Shown: positions 5,805 through 13,318, counted from the stretch's first letter. The stretch: 18,331 bases of DNA from Egicoccus sp035462025 (GCA_035462025.1 DATHUR010000170.1:1-18331), one strand, 5' to 3'. Notes: generated by a model from the sequence alone, not told the origin. Translations and numbers: made by a program.

Positions 5805-8252
5805 ATGGTGGGACGTTGGACCGGCGGTCCCCGACGGGTCGTGCGGCTGCTCGCCCTCGCCCTGCTCCTGCTCGGCCTCGCTGTGCCCGCCGCCGCGGCG
5901 CCTCCGGCCGCGGTGACCGGGCTCGGTCCGCCGACACCGGTCCCGCTGTCCGCCGCCCGGGTCCAGCAGATCCACGCGGCCGTCGATGCAACCCTCGACG
6001 CCGCCATCGTGCCCCGGGACCCGCGCGGTTCGGCGCGGCTCGCGACCACGGGGTCGAGCGAGACCTACGACGACTTCTGCGACGACGCCCCCGCGGCCGG
6101 TGACGACCTGCGGCGTGCGGTCATCACCACCTTCCCCTCGACCGGGATGATGCGCCTCGACATCGAAACCTGCGGCGTGATCACGGGCGACGCGCTACTC
6201 GGAGGCGTCTCGCTCGTGCTCGCGACGCCGGCCGGTCGCTCCTACCTCGTGACGATCCGCCAGGCCGCCGGCTCGTTCGTCGGCAGCGTGGTCGAGACCT
6301 CGGGCGCCGACCCGCTCGGCACGGTCCGCCACACCGGCACCGGTTGGCTGGCCGACGACGGGCACGGTGCCGCCTACGAGTTCCCGCTCTCCGCACTCGA
6401 CGGTCCCGACGTGTTCTTCTTCTGGCTCGAGGCACGCGACGTGTCGGCACAGATCATCGACCGGATGCCCGAAGCCGAGGAACCGACCGTCGGGGTCTGG
6501 CCGGGCTCGTGCCAGCGGCGCGATGTGTTCCGTGCGACCGTGCAGGCACACCCGGACCGGCTCGGGCTGGCGCTGGCGTCCGCACGGGCCGCCGGGCTGA
6601 CCGCGTCGGCCGTCAACCCGGTCACCTCGACCTTCGACGTGACGCTGGGGGGGTCCGACCAGGCGGGGCGTCTCGCTGCCCTGCCTGGCATCGCCGCGGT
6701 CACCGGCAGCGAGGTCTTCGAGGCCGGAGCCGGCCCGGCCGCGACTGATCAGTCGGCGGCTGCCGCCGACGGCGAGGCGTGGTGGCGCACCGAGGTCGGC
6801 GCGAGCGCGGCGATCGGGCGGGCGAGCGGCGCCGGCATCACGATCGGCCTCATCGACAACGGCATCGACGGCACGCGGCCCGAACTCGGTGACCGGGTCG
6901 CGGGCGGCCGCGACGTGCGGCGATCGCGAGACCTCGAGCCCGGCGAGAACTCCGACCGGGGCGGGCACGGCACGCTGGTCGCTGGTGTCGCGGCCGGCGC
7001 CTCCGACGCGGTCACCGGCATCGCGCCGGAGGCGACGCTACGGCCCTACCAGGTGTTCGATTTCGCCGGCTGCGCGACCGCCAACGCCATCGCGGCGGCG
7101 ATCGACGCGGCGATCGCCGACCGCGTCGACGTCCTCAACCTCTCGCTCGGCTCCCCCGGCACGACCTCTGCCGTGTTGGCCGCCGCCCTGGAACGCGCCA
7201 GGCAGGCCGGCGTGCTGCTCGTCGCCGCGGCCGGGAACGACGCCCTCGTCGACCAGCCGAGCGTCCCGGCCGAACACCCCGCGACGATCGGGGTCGGGGC
7301 CACCGGCCCCGCCGGCGTCCTGGCCCCCTACTCCAACCGCGCCGACTGGGTCGAACTGGTCGCGCCGGGCGGGGCGGGGACGACGCCGTCCACCGGCATC
7401 CTCAGCCTCGGCGAACGCGACGGGTACGCCGTCGTCAACGGGACCTCGTTCTCGGCCCCGATCGTCGCGGGCGCCGCCGCACTCCACCTTCAGATGTCGG
7501 GCGCCACCGCTGAGACGGTGCGGGCCGACCTCGCGACGACCGCCCGCGACCTCGGCGTACACGGTCGCGACCCAGAGTTCGGCTTCGGCATCGTCGACGT
7601 CTCGGCACTGCTCGCACAGGCCGCGGCGACGCTCCCGGTGACCGTGCGCGACATCTCGTCGGCCTGCGCCGATGCGCGACCCGACCGGTTCGGCGACGTC
7701 GCCACGACCGACGTGCATGCGCCCGGTATCGACTGCGTCGCCCACTACGCGGTCGCCGGCGGGTTCGCGGACGGCACCTACCGGCCGTCGGCGCCCGTCG
7801 ACCGCGGCCAGATGGCGACCTTCGTCGCCAACACCATCCTCGCCTCGGGTGGTGACCTGCCGGCACCGTCGGGGGCCTTCGACGACGTGGCGGGCACCGC
7901 CCACGAGACCGCCATCCGTCGGCTCGCGGCGGCCGGCATCGTCACGGGCGTCACGCCGGCCGGCTACCAGCCCGCCGCGACCGTGACGCGGGCGCAGATG
8001 GCGACCTTCCTGGTGCGGGCGATCGAATACCGCACCGGCGTGCCGCTGGCCGGCGGGCCGGGCGGGTTCGCCGACGTGGTCGGCAGCGCCCACGAACTCA
8101 ACATCGGCAAGGCGGCCGCGGCCGGGCTGACCGGCGGCGCGACCCAGGACAGCTACCGGCCCGAAGGGTTGGTCACCCGCGGGCAGATGGGCTCGTTCCT
8201 CGCTCGCACCCTCGCCTATCTCGTCGACACCGGTGTCGCGACGGCCCGCTGA
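5805..8252 (+). CDS. Secreted subtilisin-like serine protease with three C-terminal SLH repeats
   Basis: This 815-residue surface protease has an N-terminal signal peptide: basic start, Leu-rich core at about 14-27, AAAA near 29-32. Residues about 45-230 form a domain I do not recognise, with a few cysteines. Residues about 240-305 look like an I9-type propeptide that would fold and inhibit the enzyme before cleavage. The S8 peptidase domain follows with the full triad: Asp351 (LIDNGIDG), His388 (GGHGTLVAG) and Ser548 (NGTSFSAP). The oxyanion Asn478 (AAAGN) is also present. Three SLH-type repeats lie at about 628-680, 690-743 and 753-806, each with FxDV near the start and R(G/A)QM near the end. 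They should hold the enzyme on the cell surface. The start follows only a weak ribosome site. The stop codon directly abuts that of the convergent kinase gene. Confidence 0.93.
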   Translation: MVGRWTGGPRRVVRLLALALLLLGLAVPAAAAPPAAVTGLGPPTPVPLSAARVQQIHAAVDATLDAAIVPRDPRGSARLATTGSSETYDDFCDDAPAAGDDLRRAVITTFPSTGMMRLDIETCGVITGDALLGGVSLVLATPAGRSYLVTIRQAAGSFVGSVVETSGADPLGTVRHTGTGWLADDGHGAAYEFPLSALDGPDVFFFWLEARDVSAQIIDRMPEAEEPTVGVWPGSCQRRDVFRATVQAHPDRLGLALASARAAGLTASAVNPVTSTFDVTLGGSDQAGRLAALPGIAAVTGSEVFEAGAGPAATDQSAAAADGEAWWRTEVGASAAIGRASGAGITIGLIDNGIDGTRPELGDRVAGGRDVRRSRDLEPGENSDRGGHGTLVAGVAAGASDAVTGIAPEATLRPYQVFDFAGCATANAIAAAIDAAIADRVDVLNLSLGSPGTTSAVLAAALERARQAGVLLVAAAGNDALVDQPSVPAEHPATIGVGATGPAGVLAPYSNRADWVELVAPGGAGTTPSTGILSLGERDGYAVVNGTSFSAPIVAGAAALHLQMSGATAETVRADLATTARDLGVHGRDPEFGFGIVDVSALLAQAAATLPVTVRDISSACADARPDRFGDVATTDVHAPGIDCVAHYAVAGGFADGTYRPSAPVDRGQMATFVANTILASGGDLPAPSGAFDDVAGTAHETAIRRLAAAGIVTGVTPAGYQPAATVTRAQMATFLVRAIEYRTGVPLAGGPGGFADVVGSAHELNIGKAAAAGLTGGATQDSYRPEGLVTRGQMGSFLARTLAYLVDTGVATAR

Positions 8253-9179
8253 TCAACCCAGCAGGTCGGCCAGCAGCCGCGCACGCCGCAGGCTGGTCGC
8301 GGCGTCGGCCGCGCGACCGCGCTCGTCCTCCCAGAGCGCCATCCGGACCGTGCGTGCCACGGACCACGCGACCAGGCGGGACGGCGGCAGCCGGGCCAGT
8401 TCACCGAAGGCGGCGTAGCGGGCACGCAGCCGCCCACGCGGATCCGGGGCGTCGAACGGGTCGCCGACCTGGACGAGCAGCGGCCACGGGTCGTAGGCGG
8501 GGTCACCCACCATCGGCTTCGGATCGATGACCACCCACCGCTGCCCGGCCCGCAGGACGTTGCCCGGGTTGGCGTCGCCGTGGAGGAGCACCTCGCGCTC
8601 CGCGTCCGCGGGCAGGGTGCGCAGCAGGTCGGCGGCGAGCGCCACCAGCGGGCGGTCGAGACGGACCGCCGACGCGGCTGCGCGCTGCTCGACGAACGCC
8701 GCCCAGGCTCCCGACACCTCGACGAGGCGTGGTGCGAGTTCGGTCGGCAGCGGCGGGTCCGGCGACATGTCCCACAGGCGCTGCAGGAGCGCGGCGCCGA
8801 CCGTCAGCTTCGCGTCGTCACCGGCACGGTGGTCGCGCAGCGCCGTGCCAGGCTCGCAGCGCTCGAGCAACAGCGCCCAGCGGTCCGGGTCGTGCCGAAG
8901 CAACCGGACCGCGCCGTTGCCGTCCCAGTGCCGCAGTGCCGCGGCCTCGCCGGCCGCCTCGTCGTGGGGCCAGGAGACCTTGAGCACGGCGCGCCGGCCC
9001 ATGCGGTCCACCGCGGGGGCGGTCCAGCTGGCCATGCCGTCCAGCCACGGCGGGCCGAGCGTCAGCTCCCAGTCCCGTGCGAGGTCCGCCACCAGCCGCG
9101 GGAGGGCGGCCAGCCATGCGGGACCGCCGGGCTGGTCGCGCACCATCGCGACGACGCCGGGTTCCGGCCCGGCGCTCAT
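8253..9179 (-). CDS. Aminoglycoside/hydroxyurea phosphotransferase-like kinase (APH(6) type)
   Basis: This 308-residue protein has a protein-kinase-like fold and resembles the family that includes streptomycin 6-kinase and hydroxyurea kinase (Pfam APH_6_hur). Visible landmarks are a candidate ATP-binding Lys67 (AVLKVSW), a Glu78 in the following helix, the catalytic loop HGDANPGN (His200, Asp202, Asn207), and the metal-binding Asp219 in the IDPKPMVGDPAYDPWP block. That block is highly typical of this family. All catalytic residues are present, so the enzyme is likely active, but chromosomal members of this family often have unknown small-molecule substrates and do not give clinical resistance. 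Its ATG overlaps the stop of the antiporter gene (ATGA), so the two are translationally coupled. I would not call it an antibiotic resistance gene from sequence alone. Confidence 0.87.
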   Translation of the reverse strand: MSAGPEPGVVAMVRDQPGGPAWLAALPRLVADLARDWELTLGPPWLDGMASWTAPAVDRMGRRAVLKVSWPHDEAAGEAAALRHWDGNGAVRLLRHDPDRWALLLERCEPGTALRDHRAGDDAKLTVGAALLQRLWDMSPDPPLPTELAPRLVEVSGAWAAFVEQRAAASAVRLDRPLVALAADLLRTLPADAEREVLLHGDANPGNVLRAGQRWVVIDPKPMVGDPAYDPWPLLVQVGDPFDAPDPRGRLRARYAAFGELARLPPSRLVAWSVARTVRMALWEDERGRAADAATSLRRARLLADLLG

Positions 9180-10675
9180 GTCTCGGTGACGGGGTCGGCG
9201 ACCGCATCCGGGTGGCCGCTGCGCCGGGCCCAGCGGCTCACCAGGGCCGCGGCGTCCTCGCTGGCTGCCACGGTGACCACCAGCAGGTCCTCCGGTTCGA
9301 GGCGGGTCGCACCGGTCGGGACCAGCGACTGCTGGCCACGAACCAGGGTGGTCACGAGCATGCCCGGCGGTAGCGGGATGTCACGCAGGTGCCGACCGCA
9401 GATCGGCAGTTCCTCGGCGACGGTGAGTTCGACCAGGTGGACGTCGAGCGACTCGACCGGCAGCGCCTCGGCGAGGTTCTCCCAGGCGGGACGGGCGGTC
9501 GCGAGACCGAGGCGTCGGACGAGCGGGGCGACCGTCACGCCCTGCAGGGTGACCGACACGAGCACGACGAAGAACACGACGTTGAAGATGGTCGCGCCCC
9601 GTGGGTAGCCGGCGGTCAGTGGGAAGGTGGCCAGCACGATCGGCACGGCCCCCCGAAGTCCGGCCCACGACACGACCACCTGCTCCCGCCAGCCGAACCG
9701 GAACGGGGTCAGGCACACCGCCGTCGCGGCGGGACGGGCGACCAGCAGCAGGACGGCGGTGGCCGCGAGCGCCGGCGCGGCGACGCCTCCGAGGTCGGAG
9801 GGGTTGACGAGCAGGCCGAGCAGCAGGAACAGGCCGAGGTCGGCGCTGTTGGCCAGCGTGGCGACGAAGTTGCGGATGATGCGACGCTGACGCGGCACGC
9901 CGGCGCCGACCGCCAGTCCGCAGATGTAGACGGCCAGGAACCCCGAGGCCCCGACGACCGCGGCGCTGCCATAGGCCACCGCGGCGGTGGCGAGTGCGAG
10001 CAACGGATACAGCGCCTGTGACCGCAGCCGCCACCGGCGCAGCAGCAGCACGGCGACACCGCCGACGGCGAGTCCGAACAGCACGCCGCCGACGAGTTGT
10101 CCCGCGCCGACGGTCAACCAGTCGCCCCAGCTGCGGCCGCCCTCCGTGGTGGCCAGGATGCTGACGGTCAGCACGACCGCGAACGGGTCGTTGGCGCCGG
10201 ACTCGACCTCGAGCACGGCCGCGATGCGACGTGGCAGCGGGGTCCGGCGCAACAGGTCGAACACGGCCGCAGCGTCGGTGGAGCCGACGATGGCGCCGAG
10301 CAGGAACGCGGTCCGCCAGCCGACGTCGAGCAGGACCACCAACGCCACCGCGGTCACGGCCGCGGTGACCAGCACCCCGAGGTTGGACAGGACGAACCCG
10401 GCCGGGCCACCGCGTCGCAGGTCGTCGGGTTTGGTGGTCAGGCCGCCCTCGAACAGGATGACGACCAGGGCGACGACGCCGAGGTTGCGGGCCAGGTCGA
10501 CGTCGTCGAAGTCGACCCAGCCGAGAACGTCACTGCCCAGGACCATGCCCAGTCCGAGCGACACCAGCGCGCCAGGGACCCGTAGGCGGTCCGAGAGCCC
10601 GGCCACCAGTACGGCGGCGACCAGCAGCGCACCGACGACCAGGATCGGCACGTCGACCGGAAGGGCAAGCGACAC
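9176..10675 (-). CDS. CPA1-family K+/H+ (or Na+/H+) antiporter, NhaP2-like, with TrkA-C domain
   Basis: This 499-residue membrane transporter exchanges a monovalent cation, probably K+, for protons. About twelve hydrophobic helices cover residues 8-395. The ion-binding region shows the CPA1 signatures GSTDAAAVF (131-139) and ESGANDPFAV, with the Asn162-Asp163 pair. A soluble TrkA-C-type regulatory domain follows (about 405-485), as in the NhaP2/CvrA group. Those family members are usually somewhat longer. The GTG at 10675 was chosen because AGGAGG sits five bases upstream, a very good ribosome site. A TAGGGT box at 10702-10707 could give it its own promoter. It is 58 bases after the amidohydrolase gene and overlaps the kinase gene, so a three-gene transcript is also plausible. 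Confidence 0.92.
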   Translation of the reverse strand: MSLALPVDVPILVVGALLVAAVLVAGLSDRLRVPGALVSLGLGMVLGSDVLGWVDFDDVDLARNLGVVALVVILFEGGLTTKPDDLRRGGPAGFVLSNLGVLVTAAVTAVALVVLLDVGWRTAFLLGAIVGSTDAAAVFDLLRRTPLPRRIAAVLEVESGANDPFAVVLTVSILATTEGGRSWGDWLTVGAGQLVGGVLFGLAVGGVAVLLLRRWRLRSQALYPLLALATAAVAYGSAAVVGASGFLAVYICGLAVGAGVPRQRRIIRNFVATLANSADLGLFLLLGLLVNPSDLGGVAAPALAATAVLLLVARPAATAVCLTPFRFGWREQVVVSWAGLRGAVPIVLATFPLTAGYPRGATIFNVVFFVVLVSVTLQGVTVAPLVRRLGLATARPAWENLAEALPVESLDVHLVELTVAEELPICGRHLRDIPLPPGMLVTTLVRGQQSLVPTGATRLEPEDLLVVTVAASEDAAALVSRWARRSGHPDAVADPVTET

Positions 10676-10701
10676 CGCACCCTCCTGCAGCCGGGCGCGT
10701 C

Positions 10702-10707
10702 ACCCTA
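10702..10707 (-). promoter_or_regulatory. Candidate -10 box for the antiporter-kinase pair
   Basis: TAGGGT on the minus strand matches the TAGNNT form of the other -10 boxes here. It would start transcription about 20 bases before the GTG at 10675. No clear -35 box is visible 16-18 bases upstream. Confidence 0.35.
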
Positions 10708-10733
10708 ACGGGGCCGCACACTCCGGCGCAGGG

Positions 10734-11522
10734 TCAGGCCAACGCGTCGGCCACGGCCGTGACGAACGCCGCGACCCGTCCCTCGCCGTCGTGTGGTATC
10801 GCGCTCGCCTCGTCGAGGTAGGTGTCGCGGCGGATCTCGAGCATGACCGAGACCACACGCGGATCGTCGAGGTACGCCGTCGGGACGAACGTGCCGGCGA
10901 ATGGTGCGTCGAAGGCGACCTCGAGCCCGGCATCGGCGGCCAAGGCGACCACCGCGTCGCGGGCGGCGGCCGGGGTGTGGACGGGGTGGGTGCCGACGCA
11001 CAACGGTGGTCGGGCGGCGTCGGCGTGGCGTTCGTAGGGCAACGTGATCGACGGGTAGGAGTGGACGTCGACGATCACGCAGCGTCCGCTCGCCTCGAGA
11101 TGACGGGCGACGAGGTCGGTGAGCGCGGCGTGGTAGGGCCGGAACCAGGTGTCGAGGAGCCGGTCTCGCTCGGCCGGATCGGGGTGTCGCAACACGCCGC
11201 GGTCGCTGGTGGCGGTGTAGACCGCGCCCATGCCGACCGCCTCCATCTCCTCGAGGTCGGGGGCGAGGAAGCGTTCGGGGTCGACGACCAGGCGCGAGCA
11301 GCGGTTGACGAACCGCGTGGCTCCGACCGTGCCCGTGCCGGCCGCGAGGACGTCGGTGCGGTGGTCGGTCATGCGCCGCAGTTCCTCGGCGAGCGCGACG
11401 TCGTCGAGGACGATCCGCTCGCGCACGTCCGACGGGATGACGGTGCCGGCATGCGGCACGTGGACGACGAGCGGGCGCGCCGGCCCGTCGGGCGGCAGGA
11501 TCTCGAAACCTGGCTGGGACAT
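10734..11522 (-). CDS. N-formylglutamate amidohydrolase family protein
   Basis: This 262-residue cytoplasmic hydrolase belongs to the FGase family, whose best-known member (HutG) cleaves N-formylglutamate to glutamate and formate in histidine breakdown. Family landmarks are HVPHAGTVIP (21-30), DHRTD (53-57), NRCSRLVVDPERF (73-85) and VDVHSYPS (151-158). Together these form the putative metal-dependent active site. The length fits the family. The start ATG has GGAGG six bases upstream. No other histidine-degradation gene is nearby, so the substrate could be another N-acyl or N-formyl amino acid. Its closest companions are an ion antiporter and a kinase, which do not explain its role. Confidence 0.88.
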   Translation of the reverse strand: MSQPGFEILPPDGPARPLVVHVPHAGTVIPSDVRERIVLDDVALAEELRRMTDHRTDVLAAGTGTVGATRFVNRCSRLVVDPERFLAPDLEEMEAVGMGAVYTATSDRGVLRHPDPAERDRLLDTWFRPYHAALTDLVARHLEASGRCVIVDVHSYPSITLPYERHADAARPPLCVGTHPVHTPAAARDAVVALAADAGLEVAFDAPFAGTFVPTAYLDDPRVVSVMLEIRRDTYLDEASAIPHDGEGRVAAFVTAVADALA

Positions 11523-11569
11523 GGACGGCCTCCGTCGCGCGAACCGTACGGCCGGCCGGCGTCGGCGGG

Positions 11570-11575
11570 CATACT
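11570..11575 (+). promoter_or_regulatory. Candidate -10 box before the SRPBCC gene
   Basis: CATACT lies six bases before an ATG at 11582, the spacing expected of a leaderless start. The hexamer departs from TANNNT at its first base, and no good -35 box is seen. The same CATACTC sequence occurs before the subtilase at 5757. Confidence 0.3.
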
Positions 11576-11581
11576 CCGCCG

Positions 11582-11632
11582 ATGATCACCGATGGACGAA
11601 CCCTGCCGTACACGCCCGACACGGCCGTCTGA
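11582..11632 (+). CDS. Putative leaderless 16-residue leader ORF
   Basis: The frame ATG...TGA encodes MITDGRTLPYTPDTAV. Its ATG is the seventh base after a possible -10 box, and its TGA overlaps the ATG of the SRPBCC gene by one base (TGATG). Such overlaps usually mean reinitiation by the same ribosome, and the SRPBCC start has no convincing ribosome site of its own. Third positions are mostly G or C. The ORF is short enough to be chance, so confidence is modest. Confidence 0.35.
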   Translation: MITDGRTLPYTPDTAV

Positions 11633-12111
11633 TGGCCTGGTTCGACCTGCAGACCCGGTTCCACCTCGACGTCGCACCCGAGGACGTGTTCGCCGCGATG
11701 GTCGACCCGCGCGGCTGGCTCGCCGGCTGGCGCCGGGTGAGCGACGTCGAGCGCCTGGTCGCCGGTGACAGCGACGGCGTCGGCGCGGTGCACCACGGCA
11801 GCGTGCGCGCCGTCCTGCCCTACACGCTCACGTGGGCCATGACCACGGTGCGCGCCGATCGGCCGTCGCTGATCGAGTGGGAGGCGCGGGGCGACCTCGA
11901 AGGCCACGGCCTATGGCGCATGACCGGCGCCGACGACGGCACCGACGTGCACTTCCGCTGGCAGGTCCGGGTCACACCGGCCTGGATGCGGGTCGTCGCA
12001 CCGCTCGCGCGTCCAGCCCTGCGCTGGAGCCACGACCGCGCCATGCGTGACGGCACGGGCGCGCTCGCCCGCTACCTCGGTGCGTCCGTGTCGGGCTTCG
12101 CCACCCGGTGA
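11632..12111 (+). CDS. SRPBCC-fold (polyketide cyclase/START-like) protein
   Basis: This 159-residue protein resembles the SRPBCC superfamily of small hydrophobic-ligand-binding proteins. The pattern is an N-terminal strand with a Val-Ala-Pro-Glu-Asp-Val-Phe turn (FHLDVAPEDVFAAMVDPRGW), a central alternating-strand region (VRADRPSLIEWEARG, GTDVHFRWQVRV), and a long C-terminal helix (PALRWSHDRAMRDGTGALARYLG). There is no signal peptide. A ligand or reaction cannot be assigned. The ATG at 11632 lies at the point where family-like sequence begins and overlaps the stop of a 16-residue upstream ORF. The last 40 bases are shared, antisense, with the phosphoribosyltransferase gene. Confidence 0.8.
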   Translation: MAWFDLQTRFHLDVAPEDVFAAMVDPRGWLAGWRRVSDVERLVAGDSDGVGAVHHGSVRAVLPYTLTWAMTTVRADRPSLIEWEARGDLEGHGLWRMTGADDGTDVHFRWQVRVTPAWMRVVAPLARPALRWSHDRAMRDGTGALARYLGASVSGFATR

Positions 12112-12734
12112 GCCGCCAGGATGGCGAGCACCTCCTCGTCGCTGGTCTGCCCGAAACGCTCGTACCACTGCCCGACCGCACGGAAGGCGCGTGGGACGAC
12201 CGGACACACCACCTCGTCGGCCTCGGCGCGCAGCAGTTCGAGGCCGGAGCCCGAGCCGACGGGGACGGCGAACACGAGCTCGGCGGCACCGGCGGCCCGT
12301 GCCGCCCGGCACGCGGCGACGGCGGTCGCCCCGGTCGCGAGCCCGTCGTCGACCACGATCACCGAGCGGCCGGCCAGCGATGGCAGGTCGTGGTCGCCGC
12401 GGTAGTGGTGGATGCGCCGCTGCAGTTCGAGGCGTTCGTCCGCCTCGATCGCCGCGACCGCGTCGCCGCTGAGGCGCAGCCGGTCCAGCAACGTCGGATC
12501 GAGCACGCGGATGTCGGGCTCGGCGATCGCGCCGATGGCCAGTTCCGGTTGTCGCGGCGCCCCGAGCTTGCGGACCACGATGACGTCCAGTGGGGCACCC
12601 AACGCGGCCGCGATCGGCGCCGCCACGGGCACGCCGCCGCGCGGGAGGGCGAGCACGATCGGATCGTGCCAGCCGCGACCGCGCAGCAGCGCCGCCAGAC
12701 GCTGGCCGCCTTCGGTCCGGTCGGCGTAGCGCAT
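12072..12734 (-). CDS. Type I phosphoribosyltransferase-domain protein
   Basis: This 220-residue protein carries the PRPP-binding loop VIVVDDGLATGAT (125-137) of type I phosphoribosyltransferases, preceded by the RKLGAP segment near 55-60 and LPRGGVPVA near 30-38. These match the stand-alone PRTase family often found beside hydrolases, erythromycin-esterase-like proteins and stress proteins, whose true substrates are unknown. The ATG at 12734 has GCGGAG four bases upstream. It lies 10 bases after the stop of the OsmC-like gene, so the two should share a transcript. The start site depends on ribosomes reaching the end of that gene, which requires passing its internal TGA. Confidence 0.87.
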   Translation of the reverse strand: MRYADRTEGGQRLAALLRGRGWHDPIVLALPRGGVPVAAPIAAALGAPLDVIVVRKLGAPRQPELAIGAIAEPDIRVLDPTLLDRLRLSGDAVAAIEADERLELQRRIHHYRGDHDLPSLAGRSVIVVDDGLATGATAVAACRAARAAGAAELVFAVPVGSGSGLELLRAEADEVVCPVVPRAFRAVGQWYERFGQTSDEEVLAILAAHRVAKPDTDAPR

Positions 12735-12744
12735 CGAACTCCGC

Positions 12745-13233
12745 TCAGCTCGGGTCGGGTTCGTCGGAGCTCAACTCGTACGACGTGGTGATCGCGATCG
12801 CGTCGCGGATCGAACGTGCCACCGGGCACTTGTCGGCGTGGAAGTCGTGCACGCGCTCGATCTTGCCGTGATCGACGTCGTCCTCGACGTGCAACACGTA
12901 GGCGGCGTGGATGCGGCGCAGGACCAGAACCGAACCGTCCAACTCGACTTCACCAGTGATCTCGGATCGGAGACGACCGCCTCCGGCGGGGATGCCACGT
13001 GCCTCGAGGGCACCCCCGAACGTCCCGGTCAGTCAGCCACCGGCAGCAGCGACCAGGTAGTCGATCGTGGTCGCGTCGGGCGCGAAGTCGTCGGGGCCGA
13101 CGCCGTAGTGCTCGGCGATGGCGCCGTGGACGCCGAACGTGACGGGCTCGTCGCGGCCCGGCAGTCGGGCGCGGCGCAGCGGCCCGCGGTCGCGCACGAT
13201 GGACACGTGCGAGGTGTAGGCGATCTCACCCAT
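12745..13233 (-). CDS. OsmC-family peroxidase with in-frame TGA at the catalytic Cys position: putative selenoprotein
   Basis: Read as one frame from the ATG at 13233 this is a 162-residue OsmC-family protein. OsmC/Ohr enzymes reduce organic and inorganic hydroperoxides with two conserved cysteines. Codon 67 (13033-13035) is TGA, within ATTIDYLVAAAGG-TGA-LTGTFGG, exactly where the family has its first redox Cys. The second Cys is intact (Cys136 in HADKCPVARS). Downstream of the TGA the same frame stays open for 95 codons with typical GC-rich codon use and family-like sequence (GALEARGI), so no frameshift is needed. A SECIS-like hairpin follows at once. I infer that residue 67 is selenocysteine. 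The alternatives are a recent nonsense mutation or a sequencing error of TGC/TGT to TGA. The ATG has no strong ribosome site. The phosphoribosyltransferase gene follows after 10 bases. Confidence 0.82.
12997..13023 (-). promoter_or_regulatory. Putative bacterial SECIS element in the OsmC-like mRNA
   Basis: Counting UGA as 1-3, the RNA folds as follows. ACGU at 13-16 pairs with ACGU at 36-39. UC at 17-18 pairs with GA at 31-32, with C30 bulged. GGGG at 19-22 pairs with CCCU at 26-29. The loop is G23-U24-G25. In the E. coli fdhF SECIS the residues essential for SelB are U17, G23 and U24, with G23 and U24 in the apical loop. All three are at the same positions here, although U17 is drawn paired rather than bulged. 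A competing fold, GUGCC with GGCAC (12999-13013), is possible. This fold was found by eye; no energy was computed. Confidence 0.6.
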
Positions 13234-13289
13234 GCTGGGCGGCCTTGTCGTCGGGTGGGCCCATCCTGCCGCGCCGCCGCGCAGGCGTC

Positions 13290-13318
13290 CACACACCATC
13301 CGAACAGGTCGGTAGCGT
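13290..13318 (+). promoter_or_regulatory. Promoter of the DUF6191-like gene
   Basis: CACACA (13290-13295, weak -35) is followed after 17 bp by TAGCGT (13313-13318). Transcription would start near 13325, giving a leader of about 36 bases that contains an AGGTGTGAG ribosome site just before the ATG at 13361. The rest of the 127 bases between this gene and the OsmC-like gene shows no clear promoter for the latter. Confidence 0.4.

Noticed and set aside
8253..9179. Calling the APH-like kinase a streptomycin resistance gene
   Set aside because: Family motifs are clear, but chromosomal members often have other substrates, and there is no resistance context or mobile element.
12745..13233. OsmC-like gene as two fragments joined by a frameshift, or a simple pseudogene
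   Set aside because: Both halves are in the same frame, and only one TGA separates them, at a catalytic Cys with a SECIS-like hairpin behind it. A point mutation remains possible but is the less likely reading.
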